Below the pieces are notes generated by a model, which saw only the letters and a list, made by a program, of their open reading frames with translations, did not search any database and was not told the origin of the DNA. A DNA stretch of 64,000 nucleotides from the NCBI GenBank assembly GCA_021780105.1, contig JAJXZJ010000030.1, positions 29,993 to 93,992 of the forward strand, given 5' to 3'. Source of the DNA: a bacterium (lineage in GTDB: Bacteria; Verrucomicrobiota; Verrucomicrobiia; Limisphaerales; J093). Positions 1-9,573 of the stretch are shown in pieces. Position 1 is the first letter of the stretch; each line of letters starts with the position of its first letter. A program made the position numbers and the translations under genes.

Positions 1-335
1 CTGATCGCAAACAGGAGGTAGCCCACGCGCACCGCCCGGCGGTTCGCCCGGTTCCAGGCGTTACGGATGTGCAGGCCGCAGAAGACGAGGAACGGAAGGA
101 TCAAAAGCAACCCGATAACCAGGTGAGCCAGAAACTGGAGCTGGTAAAAATAATTCTGGTAGGCGAGGCCGCTCGCCCACTCCAGCGCGGTGATGCTCGC
201 CAGATAAACCGAGTTGGCGCCCAGCACGGCGGCGAGCGCGAACACGGCATAGAGCAGCCAGCGCAGGCGCGGTCCCACGGCGCGCACGTAGCGACGCTGC
301 GGCGGCACCGGCGGTTGTCCGGGAATGTCCGTCAT
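1..335 (-). CDS. N-terminal part of a membrane protein (runs off the window)
   Basis: The first 111 codons of a gene that continues beyond base 1. The ATG at 335 is the first possible start, since an in-frame TGA lies two codons upstream. The N-terminus is proline-rich (about residues 5-14), followed by two hydrophobic segments at about residues 30-50 and 68-92 with a Trp/Tyr-rich stretch between them (YQNYFYQLQF). The second segment ends in a basic cytoplasmic-looking patch (NRANRRAVR). Membrane anchors of this style head some multihaem or TPR proteins in planctomycetes and verrucomicrobia, but no haem motif is present in the visible part, so function is left open. A clear -10 box lies 50 bases upstream of the start. 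Confidence 0.6.
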   Translation of the reverse strand, partial: MTDIPGQPPVPPQRRYVRAVGPRLRWLLYAVFALAAVLGANSVYLASITALEWASGLAYQNYFYQLQFLAHLVIGLLLILPFLVFCGLHIRNAWNRANRRAVRVGYLLFAI

Positions 336-384
336 CGTTCAGGCTGCCACCGGCGGCGCGCCGGGCCACGGTTAAACAGCGGTC

Positions 385-390
385 ATTATA
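385..390 (-). promoter_or_regulatory. -10 box (TATAAT) for the gene starting at 335
   Basis: On the minus strand the sequence reads TATAAT, a perfect consensus, in an A+T-rich pocket of otherwise GC-rich DNA. The spacing predicts a leader of about 43 bases. No good -35 box is visible at 16-18 bases. Confidence 0.5.
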
Positions 391-492
391 TAACCAATAA
401 GCGCCCAAAATGCACGTTCCGAGGGGCGAAGGGGAGACTTTGCGGGGCGAACGGCCCGAAGCCCGCCGTCGTCCGGGCAGTTTCGGCGGGGG

Positions 493-2952
493 TTATGGAA
501 CGACAATTTCGACGGGAATGGCTGGCAACGCGCCCAGCGACGGCTGCCGCCGGTTGGCCGGTCGCTGGCCGGGACGGGCGGAACCCGTGGCTCTTCGTGG
601 CGTGAGTTGAAGGATCACGTTGTCTTCCCAGCCGGGCTTCAGCCGGCCGGCGTCGCAGCGCAGTTCGAGCGCGACACCGGCTTCCGTCGGCGCCACGGCA
701 CCCAGGGTGAGGCCGCCGGGCGCCTCGCTGATTGCGAAGCCGAAACGGTCCAGAAACGCCCGGTTGGGGAGGGACATCAGCACCCGCGCGGAGCCTCCGG
801 CGGGCACTCGCACCGGGACTTTGCCGAGAATGGTCGGCGCGCGCCGGACCGCGAAGCGGCCGTCCACCGCCACCGCCAGTTCCTGCGCAGGAACGAGATG
901 ATGGTAGGCGAACGCCTGCATCAGGTCGTCCGCCGGCACAGCGGGATGAACCATTTCACGCCCCTGCGCCAGCGCGCGGCCTTCGAGCAGCAAGCGGACC
1001 GGCTCCCGTGTCGGCGCCGGCGGCGCGGCCAGCGTCAGCCGGATGTGGTCCCGGCCGGCCGGCACCCGGTTGCCGCTGAGGCTGAATCCCGGCGGCGCAT
1101 CCTTCAACTCGATCTGAATTGCGTTCGTGAAACCGTCCTTGCGGAGCGCGAACACCGTGAGCGGCACACTCATGCCGCCGCGGACGCGAACACTGGACGG
1201 CACGACGCGCAGCGCGAAATCGGGCTGTGGCGCGCTGATCCGCAAACGGTAGGTGCATTCCGCGCCGCCGTGGCCCTGCGCATCGTTCAGGTGAAGATAA
1301 TACGTGCCATTCGATGGCAGCGCGGCGCGGAGGTAGGAATCGGCGTGGTGCGTCTCCAATCCTTCGCCCTCGTCGTCGTGGTCATCGTTGAAGGCCAGTT
1401 GACGGCCGGTGGCGTCGGTCAGTTGCAACGTGGAATCCAGCGGCGAACCCAGCCGGCGCGCGTCCACTTCCGCGACCACGTTGTCCCCGGCATGGCCCGC
1501 GAAGCAAAACACGTCCCGATCGCCCGGCCGTTCAATCCGGCCATTCACCACGATCGGCAGCGTCACGCGCTGGGCGTGCTGGACGTCATCGTTCGGCTCC
1601 CGTTCCCGGCATTCCGGCAGCGTGCCCACCGCGAACAGCACCGGATGGGAAACCCATCCCCCGGCGCGGACGGTGACGGGATAAACGCCCGGTTCGCGAT
1701 TCGTTTCAATCTGCGTGGCGGTGCCTGCGGGCAGGTTCCAGCCCGTCAACGTCACGGTCGTTGACTCGCCAACCTTGCCGCCCAAAGGAAAAATGTCCGC
1801 GACGAACGGCAGTTCGCCGACCCGGATGCGATAAACAAAATCGTCGCGCCCGCGATACAGCGTGTCGTGGATCGTGAGGACATAATCCCCGTCCGCCGGC
1901 ACTTCAAAGAACAGCACCGGGTCTTGATGGAAACGGTAGTGATCGGCAAACGCCAGTTCGTGCCCGCTTGCGTCGGTCAGGCTCACGGCGGCCTGAAACC
2001 AGCCCGGCACGGCGTCGGCCAGATAGGGAATGAGCGACCGCGCGCTGACGGCCACCAGCAGTCGCTGGCCGCGGCGGGCGGCGAAGCGGTAGCGGTCCAC
2101 GCCGCCGGGCGCGATCTGGCCGTTGAACACCGCCGGCAAAGTGACCCGCATTTCGGGCGTCGGCGTGGCCGTGGCGTTGCGAGCAAAGGCCGCCGGTCGC
2201 CGCGGGCCGGCTTCCTCTCGATCGGCGAGCACGGGATGGACGAACTCCGGCAATTGCCCGATGCAAAGGCGTAGCGGGTTCGACAAGCCGGCGGCGGTTT
2301 CCAGCCGCACCTCGCGGTCGCCGGGTGCGGCGTCGGCTCCCACGGTGATCTGGAGCGTGACGGTTTCCGCGATGGCCGGGTTGAGCAGGCGCCGCTGCGA
2401 GGCGGCGAGTTGCCGGCGGATTTGCGCGGCCATTTCGCGCTCCGTGGTGCTGAGCGGGACGTTGGTCCGCCCCGGCGCGCCGGCCGGCCGGGTGTTGTCG
2501 GCATTCGTTCGGGCCGGGTTCTGCCGGTCCAGCAGCGCCTTCAATCGGTCCCGCAGTTCGGTCATTTCCTTCCCGTTCAGCGGGCGGGTGAAACCGGTCA
2601 CCCTCGCTTGAACGCCATCGCCGGAAACAAAGGCGTTCGTCGCGCCGTTCAAGAACTGGCCCCCGAGAGTCACCGTGAACGTGGTGCCCTGGCGGCCGCC
2701 GGCGGGATAAACGTAGCCGATGTGCGGCGCGGCCGCTTGGGCGCGGGCCGGCGGTTGCACGACGAAGGCGATGGCCCAGGCAACCAGGACGCAAAGTGAC
2801 GACGCGGCGTGGAAAAACACAATGCGCCGCCGGAAACGGAAAGTCCGCCGGCAAACCGGTTCGTTTTCCTGATTCGAATTGGCCCGACCCCAATGCGGTT
2901 TGGCCGCGGATTCACGTGGGCAGGAATATTGAAGTTGTTGGTTCGCGATCAC
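493..2952 (-). CDS. Secreted protein with two PPC (pre-peptidase C-terminal) domains
   Basis: 819 residues from a GTG start. A long N-region is followed by a hydrophobic signal at about residues 45-70 ending in ARA-QA. An IPT/TIG-like segment follows at about 75-120 (GYVYPAGGRQGTTFTVTLGG). Two PPC-type beta domains come next: one around 275-380 with DRYRFAARRGQRL and DGDYVLTIHDTLYRGRDDF, the other around 455-570 with DRDVFCFAGHAGD and NGTYYLHLNDAQG. The C-terminal third is further beta-rich sequence. PPC domains accompany secreted hydrolases, but no catalytic domain is recognisable here. The GTG overlaps the TGA of the DUF1501 gene (GTGA), so the two are translationally coupled. DUF1501 and PPC proteins are repeatedly paired in this phylum; the joint role is unknown. 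Confidence 0.8.
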   Translation of the reverse strand: MIANQQLQYSCPRESAAKPHWGRANSNQENEPVCRRTFRFRRRIVFFHAASSLCVLVAWAIAFVVQPPARAQAAAPHIGYVYPAGGRQGTTFTVTLGGQFLNGATNAFVSGDGVQARVTGFTRPLNGKEMTELRDRLKALLDRQNPARTNADNTRPAGAPGRTNVPLSTTEREMAAQIRRQLAASQRRLLNPAIAETVTLQITVGADAAPGDREVRLETAAGLSNPLRLCIGQLPEFVHPVLADREEAGPRRPAAFARNATATPTPEMRVTLPAVFNGQIAPGGVDRYRFAARRGQRLLVAVSARSLIPYLADAVPGWFQAAVSLTDASGHELAFADHYRFHQDPVLFFEVPADGDYVLTIHDTLYRGRDDFVYRIRVGELPFVADIFPLGGKVGESTTVTLTGWNLPAGTATQIETNREPGVYPVTVRAGGWVSHPVLFAVGTLPECREREPNDDVQHAQRVTLPIVVNGRIERPGDRDVFCFAGHAGDNVVAEVDARRLGSPLDSTLQLTDATGRQLAFNDDHDDEGEGLETHHADSYLRAALPSNGTYYLHLNDAQGHGGAECTYRLRISAPQPDFALRVVPSSVRVRGGMSVPLTVFALRKDGFTNAIQIELKDAPPGFSLSGNRVPAGRDHIRLTLAAPPAPTREPVRLLLEGRALAQGREMVHPAVPADDLMQAFAYHHLVPAQELAVAVDGRFAVRRAPTILGKVPVRVPAGGSARVLMSLPNRAFLDRFGFAISEAPGGLTLGAVAPTEAGVALELRCDAGRLKPGWEDNVILQLTPRRATGSARPGQRPANRRQPSLGALPAIPVEIVVP

Positions 2953-4310
2953 CGACCGGCCCTTGGCGACATGATCTCCGTCAGGCGACCGCCGCTCTTG
3001 ACGTCGCCGCCGGGCGCCGGCGTGACACGCACGTCCACGCCCTGGGCATTGGGCAGTTTGCCCTCCGGATCAATGCCCAGGAGTTCATAGATGCTGGCGA
3101 TGAGATCCACCGGATACACGGGCCGTTCCAGGACGTTTTCGCCGTGCGCGTCGGTGGCGCCGACGACGTGGCCGCCTTGGAAGCCGCCGCCGGCGACCAC
3201 GGCGCAAAACGCCTTGCCGTAGTGGCCGCGGCCGCCGTTCCACGGCGGCTCCCATTGAATTTTTGGCGTCCGACCGAATTCGCCGCTCCACCAGACGACC
3301 GTGCTGTCCAGCAGCCCGCGCTCCGCCAGGTCCTGCAGCAGCGTCGCCATGCCCCGGTCCAGTTGCGGCAGGAGCCGGCGCATGGCCGGGAAATTCTGCT
3401 TGTGCGTGTCCCAGCCGCCGAAATTGATGGTGATGAACACCACGCCGCGCTCCACCAGCCGCCGCGCGACCAGACAGGATTGCCCGAACGTGTTGCGGCC
3501 ATAGCGATCCCGCAGTTCGTCCTTCTCCTGCGAGAGGTCGAACACCTTGCCCGCGTCGCCTAGAATCAGTTCATACGCCTCGTTTTCGCACTGCGCGGCG
3601 GCGGTCAGTTGCGGATTCTCCGGCAGGGTCCGCCCCAGCGTGTTCAAATCTTGCCGCAAGGCCCGCCGGTCGCGCTGGCGCTTTTCGGAGACACCCGCGG
3701 CCACGACGCCTTCCACGGCGAAGGGCGTCTTCGCCGGGTCGCCGCCGGTGATGAACGGTTGATAGCGAAGACCGAGAAAACCGGCTTCGGGGAACCGCCC
3801 CAGCGGCTGCGTCAGGACGATGTAGGGCGGGATCAGCCCGCGATAACCGGCGTCGTAGCCCTTGAAGAGCGACACCACGGCGCCGGCGGACGGAGCCACC
3901 AGCCGGCCGCCGGGCATCCGGCCGGTTTGCACCATGTAGGCCGCGGTTTCGTGCGCGTTCACGCCGTGCGTCAGGCTGCGGATGATCGAGAACTTGTCCG
4001 CCTGTTGCGCAAGCAGGGGCAGCAACTCGCTGATGCGAATGCCCGGCACGTTGGCGGCAACCGGGTGATTGAGTGGGCCGCAGTAATCGTAACCGGCCTC
4101 GGGTTTGGGATCAAACGTGTCCAGGTGCGAGGGCCCGCCATTCATCCAAAGCTGGATCACGGCCCTGGCTTTGGCCGGCTTGGCCGCGGCCGCGGCGCGA
4201 AGCCCCAGGCCGTCCGCCAGACAGAATCCCGCCAACCCCAGCGCCCCCCGGCGCACCGCTTCCCGGCGGGAGATTCGTCGGTCAAATTTGTCAGTCCAAT
4301 CGCTTCCCAT
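2949..4310 (-). CDS. DUF1501 family protein, Tat-exported
   Basis: About 453 residues. The N-terminus carries a twin-arginine signal (SRREAVRRGALGLAGF, about residues 13-28) and an Ala-rich cleavage region. The body matches the DUF1501 family, a sulfatase/alkaline-phosphatase-fold group common in planctomycetes and verrucomicrobia: VIQLWMNGGPSHLDTFDPKP near the start, HGVNAHETAAYMVQTGRMPG, WDTHKQNFPAMRRLLPQLD and VVWWSGEFGRTPK. The length is usual for the family. I start at the ATG at 4310; a TTG two codons upstream is also open. The stop overlaps the GTG of the PPC gene. Export as a folded protein fits the tatAAC cluster at 13.2-14.9 kb. The substrate is unknown. Confidence 0.88.
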   Translation of the reverse strand: MGSDWTDKFDRRISRREAVRRGALGLAGFCLADGLGLRAAAAAKPAKARAVIQLWMNGGPSHLDTFDPKPEAGYDYCGPLNHPVAANVPGIRISELLPLLAQQADKFSIIRSLTHGVNAHETAAYMVQTGRMPGGRLVAPSAGAVVSLFKGYDAGYRGLIPPYIVLTQPLGRFPEAGFLGLRYQPFITGGDPAKTPFAVEGVVAAGVSEKRQRDRRALRQDLNTLGRTLPENPQLTAAAQCENEAYELILGDAGKVFDLSQEKDELRDRYGRNTFGQSCLVARRLVERGVVFITINFGGWDTHKQNFPAMRRLLPQLDRGMATLLQDLAERGLLDSTVVWWSGEFGRTPKIQWEPPWNGGRGHYGKAFCAVVAGGGFQGGHVVGATDAHGENVLERPVYPVDLIASIYELLGIDPEGKLPNAQGVDVRVTPAPGGDVKSGGRLTEIMSPRAGR

Positions 4311-4537
4311 GCTCAACCAGCCCCGACGGCTGGAAGCTCAGACGCCGGTTGCCGCCGGCAAGTTACGACAAAGGCAGTGCCGGCAAGCCGGGGCACGGCA
4401 CTGACGCTCGCGGCCGCGGCAACCGGATCCATTCCCGGCCGGCGCAGCGTCCAAGCATCCCGCCGGCGAAGAATTCTGTCCGGTGGAGCCCCCCGCGGGT
4501 TGACGCGCCGGGGATAACCCGCCACGCTTGTTGAGAC

Positions 4538-6697
4538 GTGATTACGAACGGTTGTTTGTTGTCGGCAATGGGTGTTTGGATCGTGGTGCTGCTGCCGACC
4601 GCCACGTTGAGGGCCGGAGACGCTGCCGCGCTTCGGCCGTGGAACGACTACCGCGTCATCATGTGGGTGGGCGATTCCGCGGCGAAGCAGCCTGCCAGGC
4701 TGCCGCTGTTTTTTCAACGGCTGCGCGAAATGGGCGTGGACACGGCGATGGTCTATGGCGGCGGCAGTCCGCAGGCGCTCGTGGAAAACCACTTTCCGTA
4801 TTACGTCGAGAACATCGTCAACCGGGGGCTTTGCCTGAAGTGGAATTCGCGCGTCGCCGACTGGGACAAGTTCGTCACCGGCTGGGTCCAGGGCGGGCGG
4901 CCGGAGTCGGCGCTGGCGCGGGAGTATTCTCTCGATGATCCGCGGTGGCTGACCTGGGCGCAGGGCGAAATGCGCGCCGCCGCGCGGCGGCACGCGGCGC
5001 ACCAGCCGCTCGCCTACAACATCCGCGACGAACTGTCGGTGACGATCTCGGCGAATCCGTTCGACTACGATTTTTCGCCGGCCGCGCTGGCCGGCTTTCG
5101 CGTGTGGCTGAAGACGCGCTACGCCGGTCTCGCCGCGTTGAATGCCGAGTGGCAGACGCAATTCGCCGCGTGGGACAACGTGACGCCGTTCACCACGGAC
5201 GAGATTAAAAACCGCATGGCCAGCGGTGACGCGCGCCCGCGCGGCCAGCCGGACTGGCAGGCGCTCGAACAGCTCAAGTTCAATCCGGCCACCGCGCGTG
5301 CGTCGCCGACGCGCTGGAATTTTTCGCCGTGGTGCGATTTCCGCACCTACATGGATTTGTCGCTGGCCCGCACGCTCGACTCGTTGCGCCGCGCGGCGCA
5401 TGCCGTTGATCCGGCCACGCCGGTCGGCATCGAGGGCACGCAAATGCCGAGCGCGTGGGGCGGCTACGATCTCTGGCGGCTGGCGCGGTCGCTGGACTGG
5501 ATCGAGCCTTACGACATCGGCAACGCGCGGGAAATCCTCGGCTCGTTCATGCCGGGCAAACCGATCCTGACCACGGTTTTCGAGCAGGAAACCAACGCCG
5601 CGCGCCGCCGCCTCTGGCATTTGCTGCTGGAAGGCGACCGCGGCTGCCTGATCTGGTGGAGCGAGGATTGCATTGATTGGAAAAGCGGCGACTACGCGTT
5701 GACGCCGAAGGCCCGCGCGCTCGCGCCCGTGCTGAAGGAATTGCACTCGCCGCTGGCCCGGCTGTTCCTGCGCGCCCGGCGGGAATACGATCCCATCGCC
5801 ATCCACTATTCGCAGCCGAGCATTCAGGCGGACTGGCTGCTCGAATCCACGGTGGACGGCTCGACGTGGTTGCGGCGCTTCTCCAGTTTTGAAGCCGATC
5901 ACAACCGCCAGGCCCGCGTGCGCAACGCCTGGCTGAAGGCGTTGCAGGATCTCGGCTATTCGCCACGGTTTGTTTCCGACGAAGAAATCGCCGCGGGCGG
6001 TTTGCGGAAAGGTGGTTTTCGCACGCTGGTGCTGCCGGATTCGTTGGCGTTGTCCGCGGCTGAGAGCGAACAAATCCGCGCCTTTCTGTTCGCCACGCCG
6101 GGCAAGGCCAGCCGGGTGGTGCTGTGCGACGGCTCGCCCGGCTGGTTCGACGAACACGGCCGGTTCCAACCGCAGAACCGCCTGCAGGACCTTTTTCCAG
6201 CGGCCGCCTCCGACGAACGCAGCTACGGCCGCACCCGCGAGGCGAGGACGATTTCGCGGAAAGGCGACATCAGCGACTACGTCAGGGATCGCGCGACGGT
6301 GCGGCCGGACCTGGCCTGGGCACAGTGGATCGGCGAACAATTGGCGTCGCTGCCGCCCGCGGTGGCGGTGCCGCTGGCCGCGCGGGTGCGGGTTCACCGT
6401 TACACCGTCGGCAGCGCGCGGCTGCTGGCCTTCGAGCGCGGCGTGGATTACCACATGAGCGAGGAGTTGAAACAGGCCGGGGGCAATCAGGCGCTGGAGA
6501 AGCCGGTGGAAATTGAGGCCCGGCTGGCGACCCCGGCGTTCGTCTATGATCTGTGGACCGACGCGTATCTGGGCTACACGAATCGCCTCCGGTTCACGCT
6601 GGATCCCTGGCGGCCGGCGCTGTTCACCCTGTTGCCGCAACCGGCTCCGGAAGGGCGGTTGATGGACACCCTGTCAGCCACGGGCCGGCGGCGGTGA
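4538..6697 (+). CDS. Secreted GH42-like glycoside hydrolase (beta-galactosidase-type fold)
   Basis: 719 residues from a GTG start, with an internal ATG at 4568 as an alternative; a signal-like hydrophobic segment (WIVVLLPTATLRAG) follows. Residues 35-400 look like a (beta/alpha)8 barrel of clan GH-A. Glu165 in YNIRDELSV is the likely acid/base and Glu349 in TTVFEQET the likely nucleophile; WWSEDCIDWKSGDY follows. Residues 430-600 resemble the Rossmann-like second domain of GH42 enzymes (LVLPDSLALSAAESEQIRAF). The C-terminal 100 residues are beta-rich. The precise sugar substrate cannot be read from sequence. The gene is divergent from the DUF1501/PPC pair. Confidence 0.75.
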   Translation: MITNGCLLSAMGVWIVVLLPTATLRAGDAAALRPWNDYRVIMWVGDSAAKQPARLPLFFQRLREMGVDTAMVYGGGSPQALVENHFPYYVENIVNRGLCLKWNSRVADWDKFVTGWVQGGRPESALAREYSLDDPRWLTWAQGEMRAAARRHAAHQPLAYNIRDELSVTISANPFDYDFSPAALAGFRVWLKTRYAGLAALNAEWQTQFAAWDNVTPFTTDEIKNRMASGDARPRGQPDWQALEQLKFNPATARASPTRWNFSPWCDFRTYMDLSLARTLDSLRRAAHAVDPATPVGIEGTQMPSAWGGYDLWRLARSLDWIEPYDIGNAREILGSFMPGKPILTTVFEQETNAARRRLWHLLLEGDRGCLIWWSEDCIDWKSGDYALTPKARALAPVLKELHSPLARLFLRARREYDPIAIHYSQPSIQADWLLESTVDGSTWLRRFSSFEADHNRQARVRNAWLKALQDLGYSPRFVSDEEIAAGGLRKGGFRTLVLPDSLALSAAESEQIRAFLFATPGKASRVVLCDGSPGWFDEHGRFQPQNRLQDLFPAAASDERSYGRTREARTISRKGDISDYVRDRATVRPDLAWAQWIGEQLASLPPAVAVPLAARVRVHRYTVGSARLLAFERGVDYHMSEELKQAGGNQALEKPVEIEARLATPAFVYDLWTDAYLGYTNRLRFTLDPWRPALFTLLPQPAPEGRLMDTLSATGRRR

Positions 6698-6735
6698 GGC
6701 GGCCCCTTGAAAGCCGGACCGCCGGATGCGCGCAG

Positions 6736-6757
6736 CGGCGCCGGATCGGCGCCGTTT
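6736..6757 (+). terminator. Hairpin after the glycoside hydrolase gene
   Basis: CGGCGCCG, a three-base loop, CGGCGCCG, then TTTC. The U-tract is short, so this is a weak intrinsic terminator candidate. The rest of the 230-base gap before rpsA shows no other feature. Confidence 0.4.
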
Positions 6758-6927
6758 CAACCCGCCATTGGCCGCAAATTACCGCTTGCCTGTGGTCGCG
6801 CCCCGTGCAATTGTCCCGCCCGCCTGAGCCCCGCGTGTGCGGTGGCTCATTGAGGCTGAGAAACGAATGGTTAACGCACAACCTAACTTCAACCTCCGTT
6901 GCCCGGCAACGTCTGGTCCGTTAGGCA

Positions 6928-8691
6928 ATGGAGTCTTCGCCGGGAACAGTTGTCCCCCGACCAAGCCTCCCGCAGTCAGATCACAGTCCATCTAGTATGC
7001 TCACCATGGAAGAAGCCCTGCGGCACAGCGAAAAGAGCTTTGCCGCCGGCGAAATCGTCAAAGGCACCATCATCGAAGTCCGCCCCAAGGAGGTGTTGGT
7101 GGACATCGGCTACAAGAGCGAGGGCGTCGTCTCGCTCAGCGAGTTCAACGAGCCGCAGGCCGTCAAGGTCGGCGACGTCGTGGACGTGCTCATCGAGAAG
7201 CTCGAGGACAAGGAAGGCATGGTCATCCTGTCGCGCGAGCAGGCCGAGTTTAAGCAAAACTGGCAGAAAATTCTCACCATTTGCAACGAAGGCGGCACCA
7301 TCGAGGGCAAGGTCAAATCCATCGTCAAGGGCGGTCTGCTCGTCAACATCGGTGTCGAGGCCTTCCTGCCAGCCTCGCAGGTGGACATCATTCCGCCAAA
7401 GAACCTCGCCGGCTTTGTCGGCAACAGCTACCAGTTCAAGGTTGTCAAGATCAACCAGGAGCGGCAGAACATTGTCCTGTCCCGCCGCGAACTCATCGAG
7501 CAGGAACGCAACGAGCGCCGCGCCAAGTTGCTCACCGAAATGGTGCCGGGTGACATCCGGAAGGGGACGGTCAAGAACCTCACCGACTTCGGCGCGTTCA
7601 TTGACCTCAACGGCCTGGACGGCCTCCTGCACATCACCGACATGAGCTGGGGCCGCATCGGCCATCCCAGTGAAATGCTCAAGGTCGGCCAGGAGCTGGA
7701 CGTGGTCGTGCTCGACATCAACCGCGAGAAGGAGCGTGTCAGCCTCGGCTTGAAGCAGAAGATGGCCAACCCGTGGGACAGCATCGAGTCCAAATACCCC
7801 GTCGGCGCGAAGGTCAAGGGCAAGGTTGTGAACCTGGTTCCTTACGGCGCGTTTGTCGAACTCGAACCCGGCGTCGAGGGCCTCGTCCACGTCACCGAAC
7901 TCTCCTGGACCAAGCGCATCGCCAAGCCAAGCGACGTGCTCAAGCAGGGCCAGGACATCGAGGCCATCGTGCTGGGCATCAACCGGGACGAACAGAAGAT
8001 TTCCCTGGGCGTCCGCCAGCTCGAATCCAACCCGTGGGACCAGGCCGAGGTGAAGTATCCGAAAGGCACCCACGTCAAGGGCAAGATTCGCAACCTCACC
8101 AGCTACGGCGCCTTCCTCGAACTCGAAGAAGGTCTCGACGGCATGATCCACGTCTCCGACCTCTCCTGGACCCGCAAGATCAACCACCCCTCCGAACTCC
8201 TGAAGAAGGGCGACGAGGTGGAGGCCCTCGTGCTCGAGGTGGACAAGGCCAACCAGCGCATTTCGCTGGGTGTGAAGCAGCTCGCCGAGGATCCGTGGGA
8301 GAACATTGACAAGTATTACCGGGTCGGCGACCTCGTCAGCGGCAAGGTCACCAAACTCGCCAGCTTCGGCGCGTTTGTCGGCCTGCAACACGACATTGAC
8401 GGTCTGGTCCACATCTCGCAGGTCAGCGAGGAGCGTGTGGACAAGATCAAAAACGTCCTTAAGCCGGACCAGGACGTCACGGCGCGGGTCATCAAGATTG
8501 ACAAGGGCGAACGGCGCATCGGTCTCTCGATCAAGGCGGCCAACTACTCGCCGGAACAACTGAAAGCCGAGCAGGCCGTGCTCGACGCGCTCAAGCCGGG
8601 CGAAGATCTCGTCGCCCTCCAACACGCGTTCGACGCCGCCGACGAGGCCCGCCACGCGGAAGAGGCGAAAGACATCAAACCAGATAAATAG
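6928..8691 (+). CDS. rpsA: 30S ribosomal protein S1
   Basis: 587 residues, with the repeated S1 (OB-fold) architecture of S1, which holds mRNA on the 30S subunit. At least six S1 motifs are visible at about 70-90 residue intervals: IVKGTIIEVRPKEVLVDIG, IEGKVKSIVKGGLLVNIG, IRKGTVKNLTDFGAFIDL, VKGKVVNLVPYGAFVELE, VKGKIRNLTSYGAFLELE and VSGKVTKLASFGAFVGLQ. The acidic C-terminal tail is usual. I take the ATG at 6928, preceded by TTAGG. An ATG at 6997 would give a start closer to most S1 proteins and is a real alternative. A strong terminator follows, so the gene is probably transcribed alone. Confidence 0.97.
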   Translation: MESSPGTVVPRPSLPQSDHSPSSMLTMEEALRHSEKSFAAGEIVKGTIIEVRPKEVLVDIGYKSEGVVSLSEFNEPQAVKVGDVVDVLIEKLEDKEGMVILSREQAEFKQNWQKILTICNEGGTIEGKVKSIVKGGLLVNIGVEAFLPASQVDIIPPKNLAGFVGNSYQFKVVKINQERQNIVLSRRELIEQERNERRAKLLTEMVPGDIRKGTVKNLTDFGAFIDLNGLDGLLHITDMSWGRIGHPSEMLKVGQELDVVVLDINREKERVSLGLKQKMANPWDSIESKYPVGAKVKGKVVNLVPYGAFVELEPGVEGLVHVTELSWTKRIAKPSDVLKQGQDIEAIVLGINRDEQKISLGVRQLESNPWDQAEVKYPKGTHVKGKIRNLTSYGAFLELEEGLDGMIHVSDLSWTRKINHPSELLKKGDEVEALVLEVDKANQRISLGVKQLAEDPWENIDKYYRVGDLVSGKVTKLASFGAFVGLQHDIDGLVHISQVSEERVDKIKNVLKPDQDVTARVIKIDKGERRIGLSIKAANYSPEQLKAEQAVLDALKPGEDLVALQHAFDAADEARHAEEAKDIKPDK

Positions 8692-8715
8692 CCGCCGCTT
8701 CCACGGTGTCTTCAC

Positions 8716-8752
8716 GACGGGCGGGCTGTCATCAGCCCGCCCGTCTTCACTT
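8716..8752 (+). terminator. Rho-independent terminator of rpsA
   Basis: A perfect 13-bp stem (GACGGGCGGGCTG / CAGCCCGCCCGTC) with the loop TCAT at 8729-8732, then TTCACTT. It separates rpsA from the Tol operon. Confidence 0.9.
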
Positions 8753-8776
8753 AATACGCATCGCACGCGAATCACT

Positions 8777-8804
8777 TTGACCCCGCCGGACAGATCGCTA
8801 ACAT
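8777..8804 (+). promoter_or_regulatory. Promoter of the Tol-Pal operon
   Basis: TTGACC, a 16-base spacer, then TAACAT. This is a good sigma-70-type match 35 bases before the tolQ start. Directly downstream, at 8807-8820, lies the palindrome CCCAAAAATTTGGG, which overlaps the expected transcription start. Confidence 0.6.
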
Positions 8805-8838
8805 CACCCAAAAATTTGGGCGTTAACCCGCATCCTGG

Positions 8839-9573
8839 ATGAATCCTTCGCTTGCACTCCTGGCCAGGTCGCAACTGGACGTGTTCTACGTCTGGCAGCG
8901 CGCCACCTTCGAAGGCAAGGTCATCATCGGCGTGCTGATCTTCTTCTCGATCATCGCCTGGTCCATCATGGCCACCAAGGCGGTCGAGATGCGCAAGGCG
9001 CGCCGGTTGAACCGCTACTTCGATCGCGAGTTCCGCAACCAGAGGACCGTCCTCGCCATCCACGACCGCAAGGTGGATGTGGACGGCTGCCCGATGTTCA
9101 CAGTCTATCGCGCCGGCTGCGTGGAACTCGATGCCCGGCTGCACCGCGACGGCCAGCCCGAGCGGCGGACGCGCGTCTCGCTCAAGGGCATGGAGCACGT
9201 CAAGCGCACGCTTGAACGCAGCGTGGCCGAGGAATCGTTGAAGCTGGAGTCGGGCCTGATCCTGCTGGCGATCGCCGTCAGCGGCTCGCCGTTTCTCGGT
9301 CTGCTCGGCACGGTATGGGGCGTGATGAGCGCGTTCAGCGGCATCGCCCAATCCGCGGCGGCGGGCGGCCGGGCGGACCTTGCCTCGATGGCGCCGGGCG
9401 TCTCCGGCGCACTGATCACCACTGTTGCAGGATTACTGGTTGCCATACCTTCAATGTTTGGATATAATTGGCTCGTTCACAATCTGCGCGTGCTGACTGT
9501 TGAACTGGATAACTTTGCGCAGGAGCTTGTATCCAAAATGGAAACCGAGTTTTTGGACGAGGATGATGTCTGA
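8839..9573 (+). CDS. tolQ: MotA/TolQ/ExbB family proton channel protein
   Basis: 244 residues. It has three membrane segments in the TolQ/ExbB order: about 25-48 (VIIGVLIFFSIIAWSIMATK), then a cytoplasmic loop, then about 140-165 (LILLAIAVSGSPFLGLLGTVWG) and 185-210 (PGVSGALITTVAGLLVAIPS). The family GLLGTVWG and ALITTVAGLLVAIP signatures are present. With TolR it would form the proton-driven motor that energises the Tol-Pal envelope link. The following tolR, tonB/tolA-like, tolB and pal genes favour TolQ over ExbB. Its stop overlaps the next small gene. Confidence 0.92.
   Translation: MNPSLALLARSQLDVFYVWQRATFEGKVIIGVLIFFSIIAWSIMATKAVEMRKARRLNRYFDREFRNQRTVLAIHDRKVDVDGCPMFTVYRAGCVELDARLHRDGQPERRTRVSLKGMEHVKRTLERSVAEESLKLESGLILLAIAVSGSPFLGLLGTVWGVMSAFSGIAQSAAAGGRADLASMAPGVSGALITTVAGLLVAIPSMFGYNWLVHNLRVLTVELDNFAQELVSKMETEFLDEDDV

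Noticed and set aside
4499..4520. Promoter for the glycoside hydrolase (TTGACG near GATAAC)
   Set aside because: The two boxes are only about seven bases apart, too close to act together.
6976..9351. Open frame of 791 codons antisense to rpsA and tolQ
   Set aside because: rpsA and tolQ are unambiguous on the other strand. The antisense translation is a Val/Asp/Leu-rich mirror of S1.
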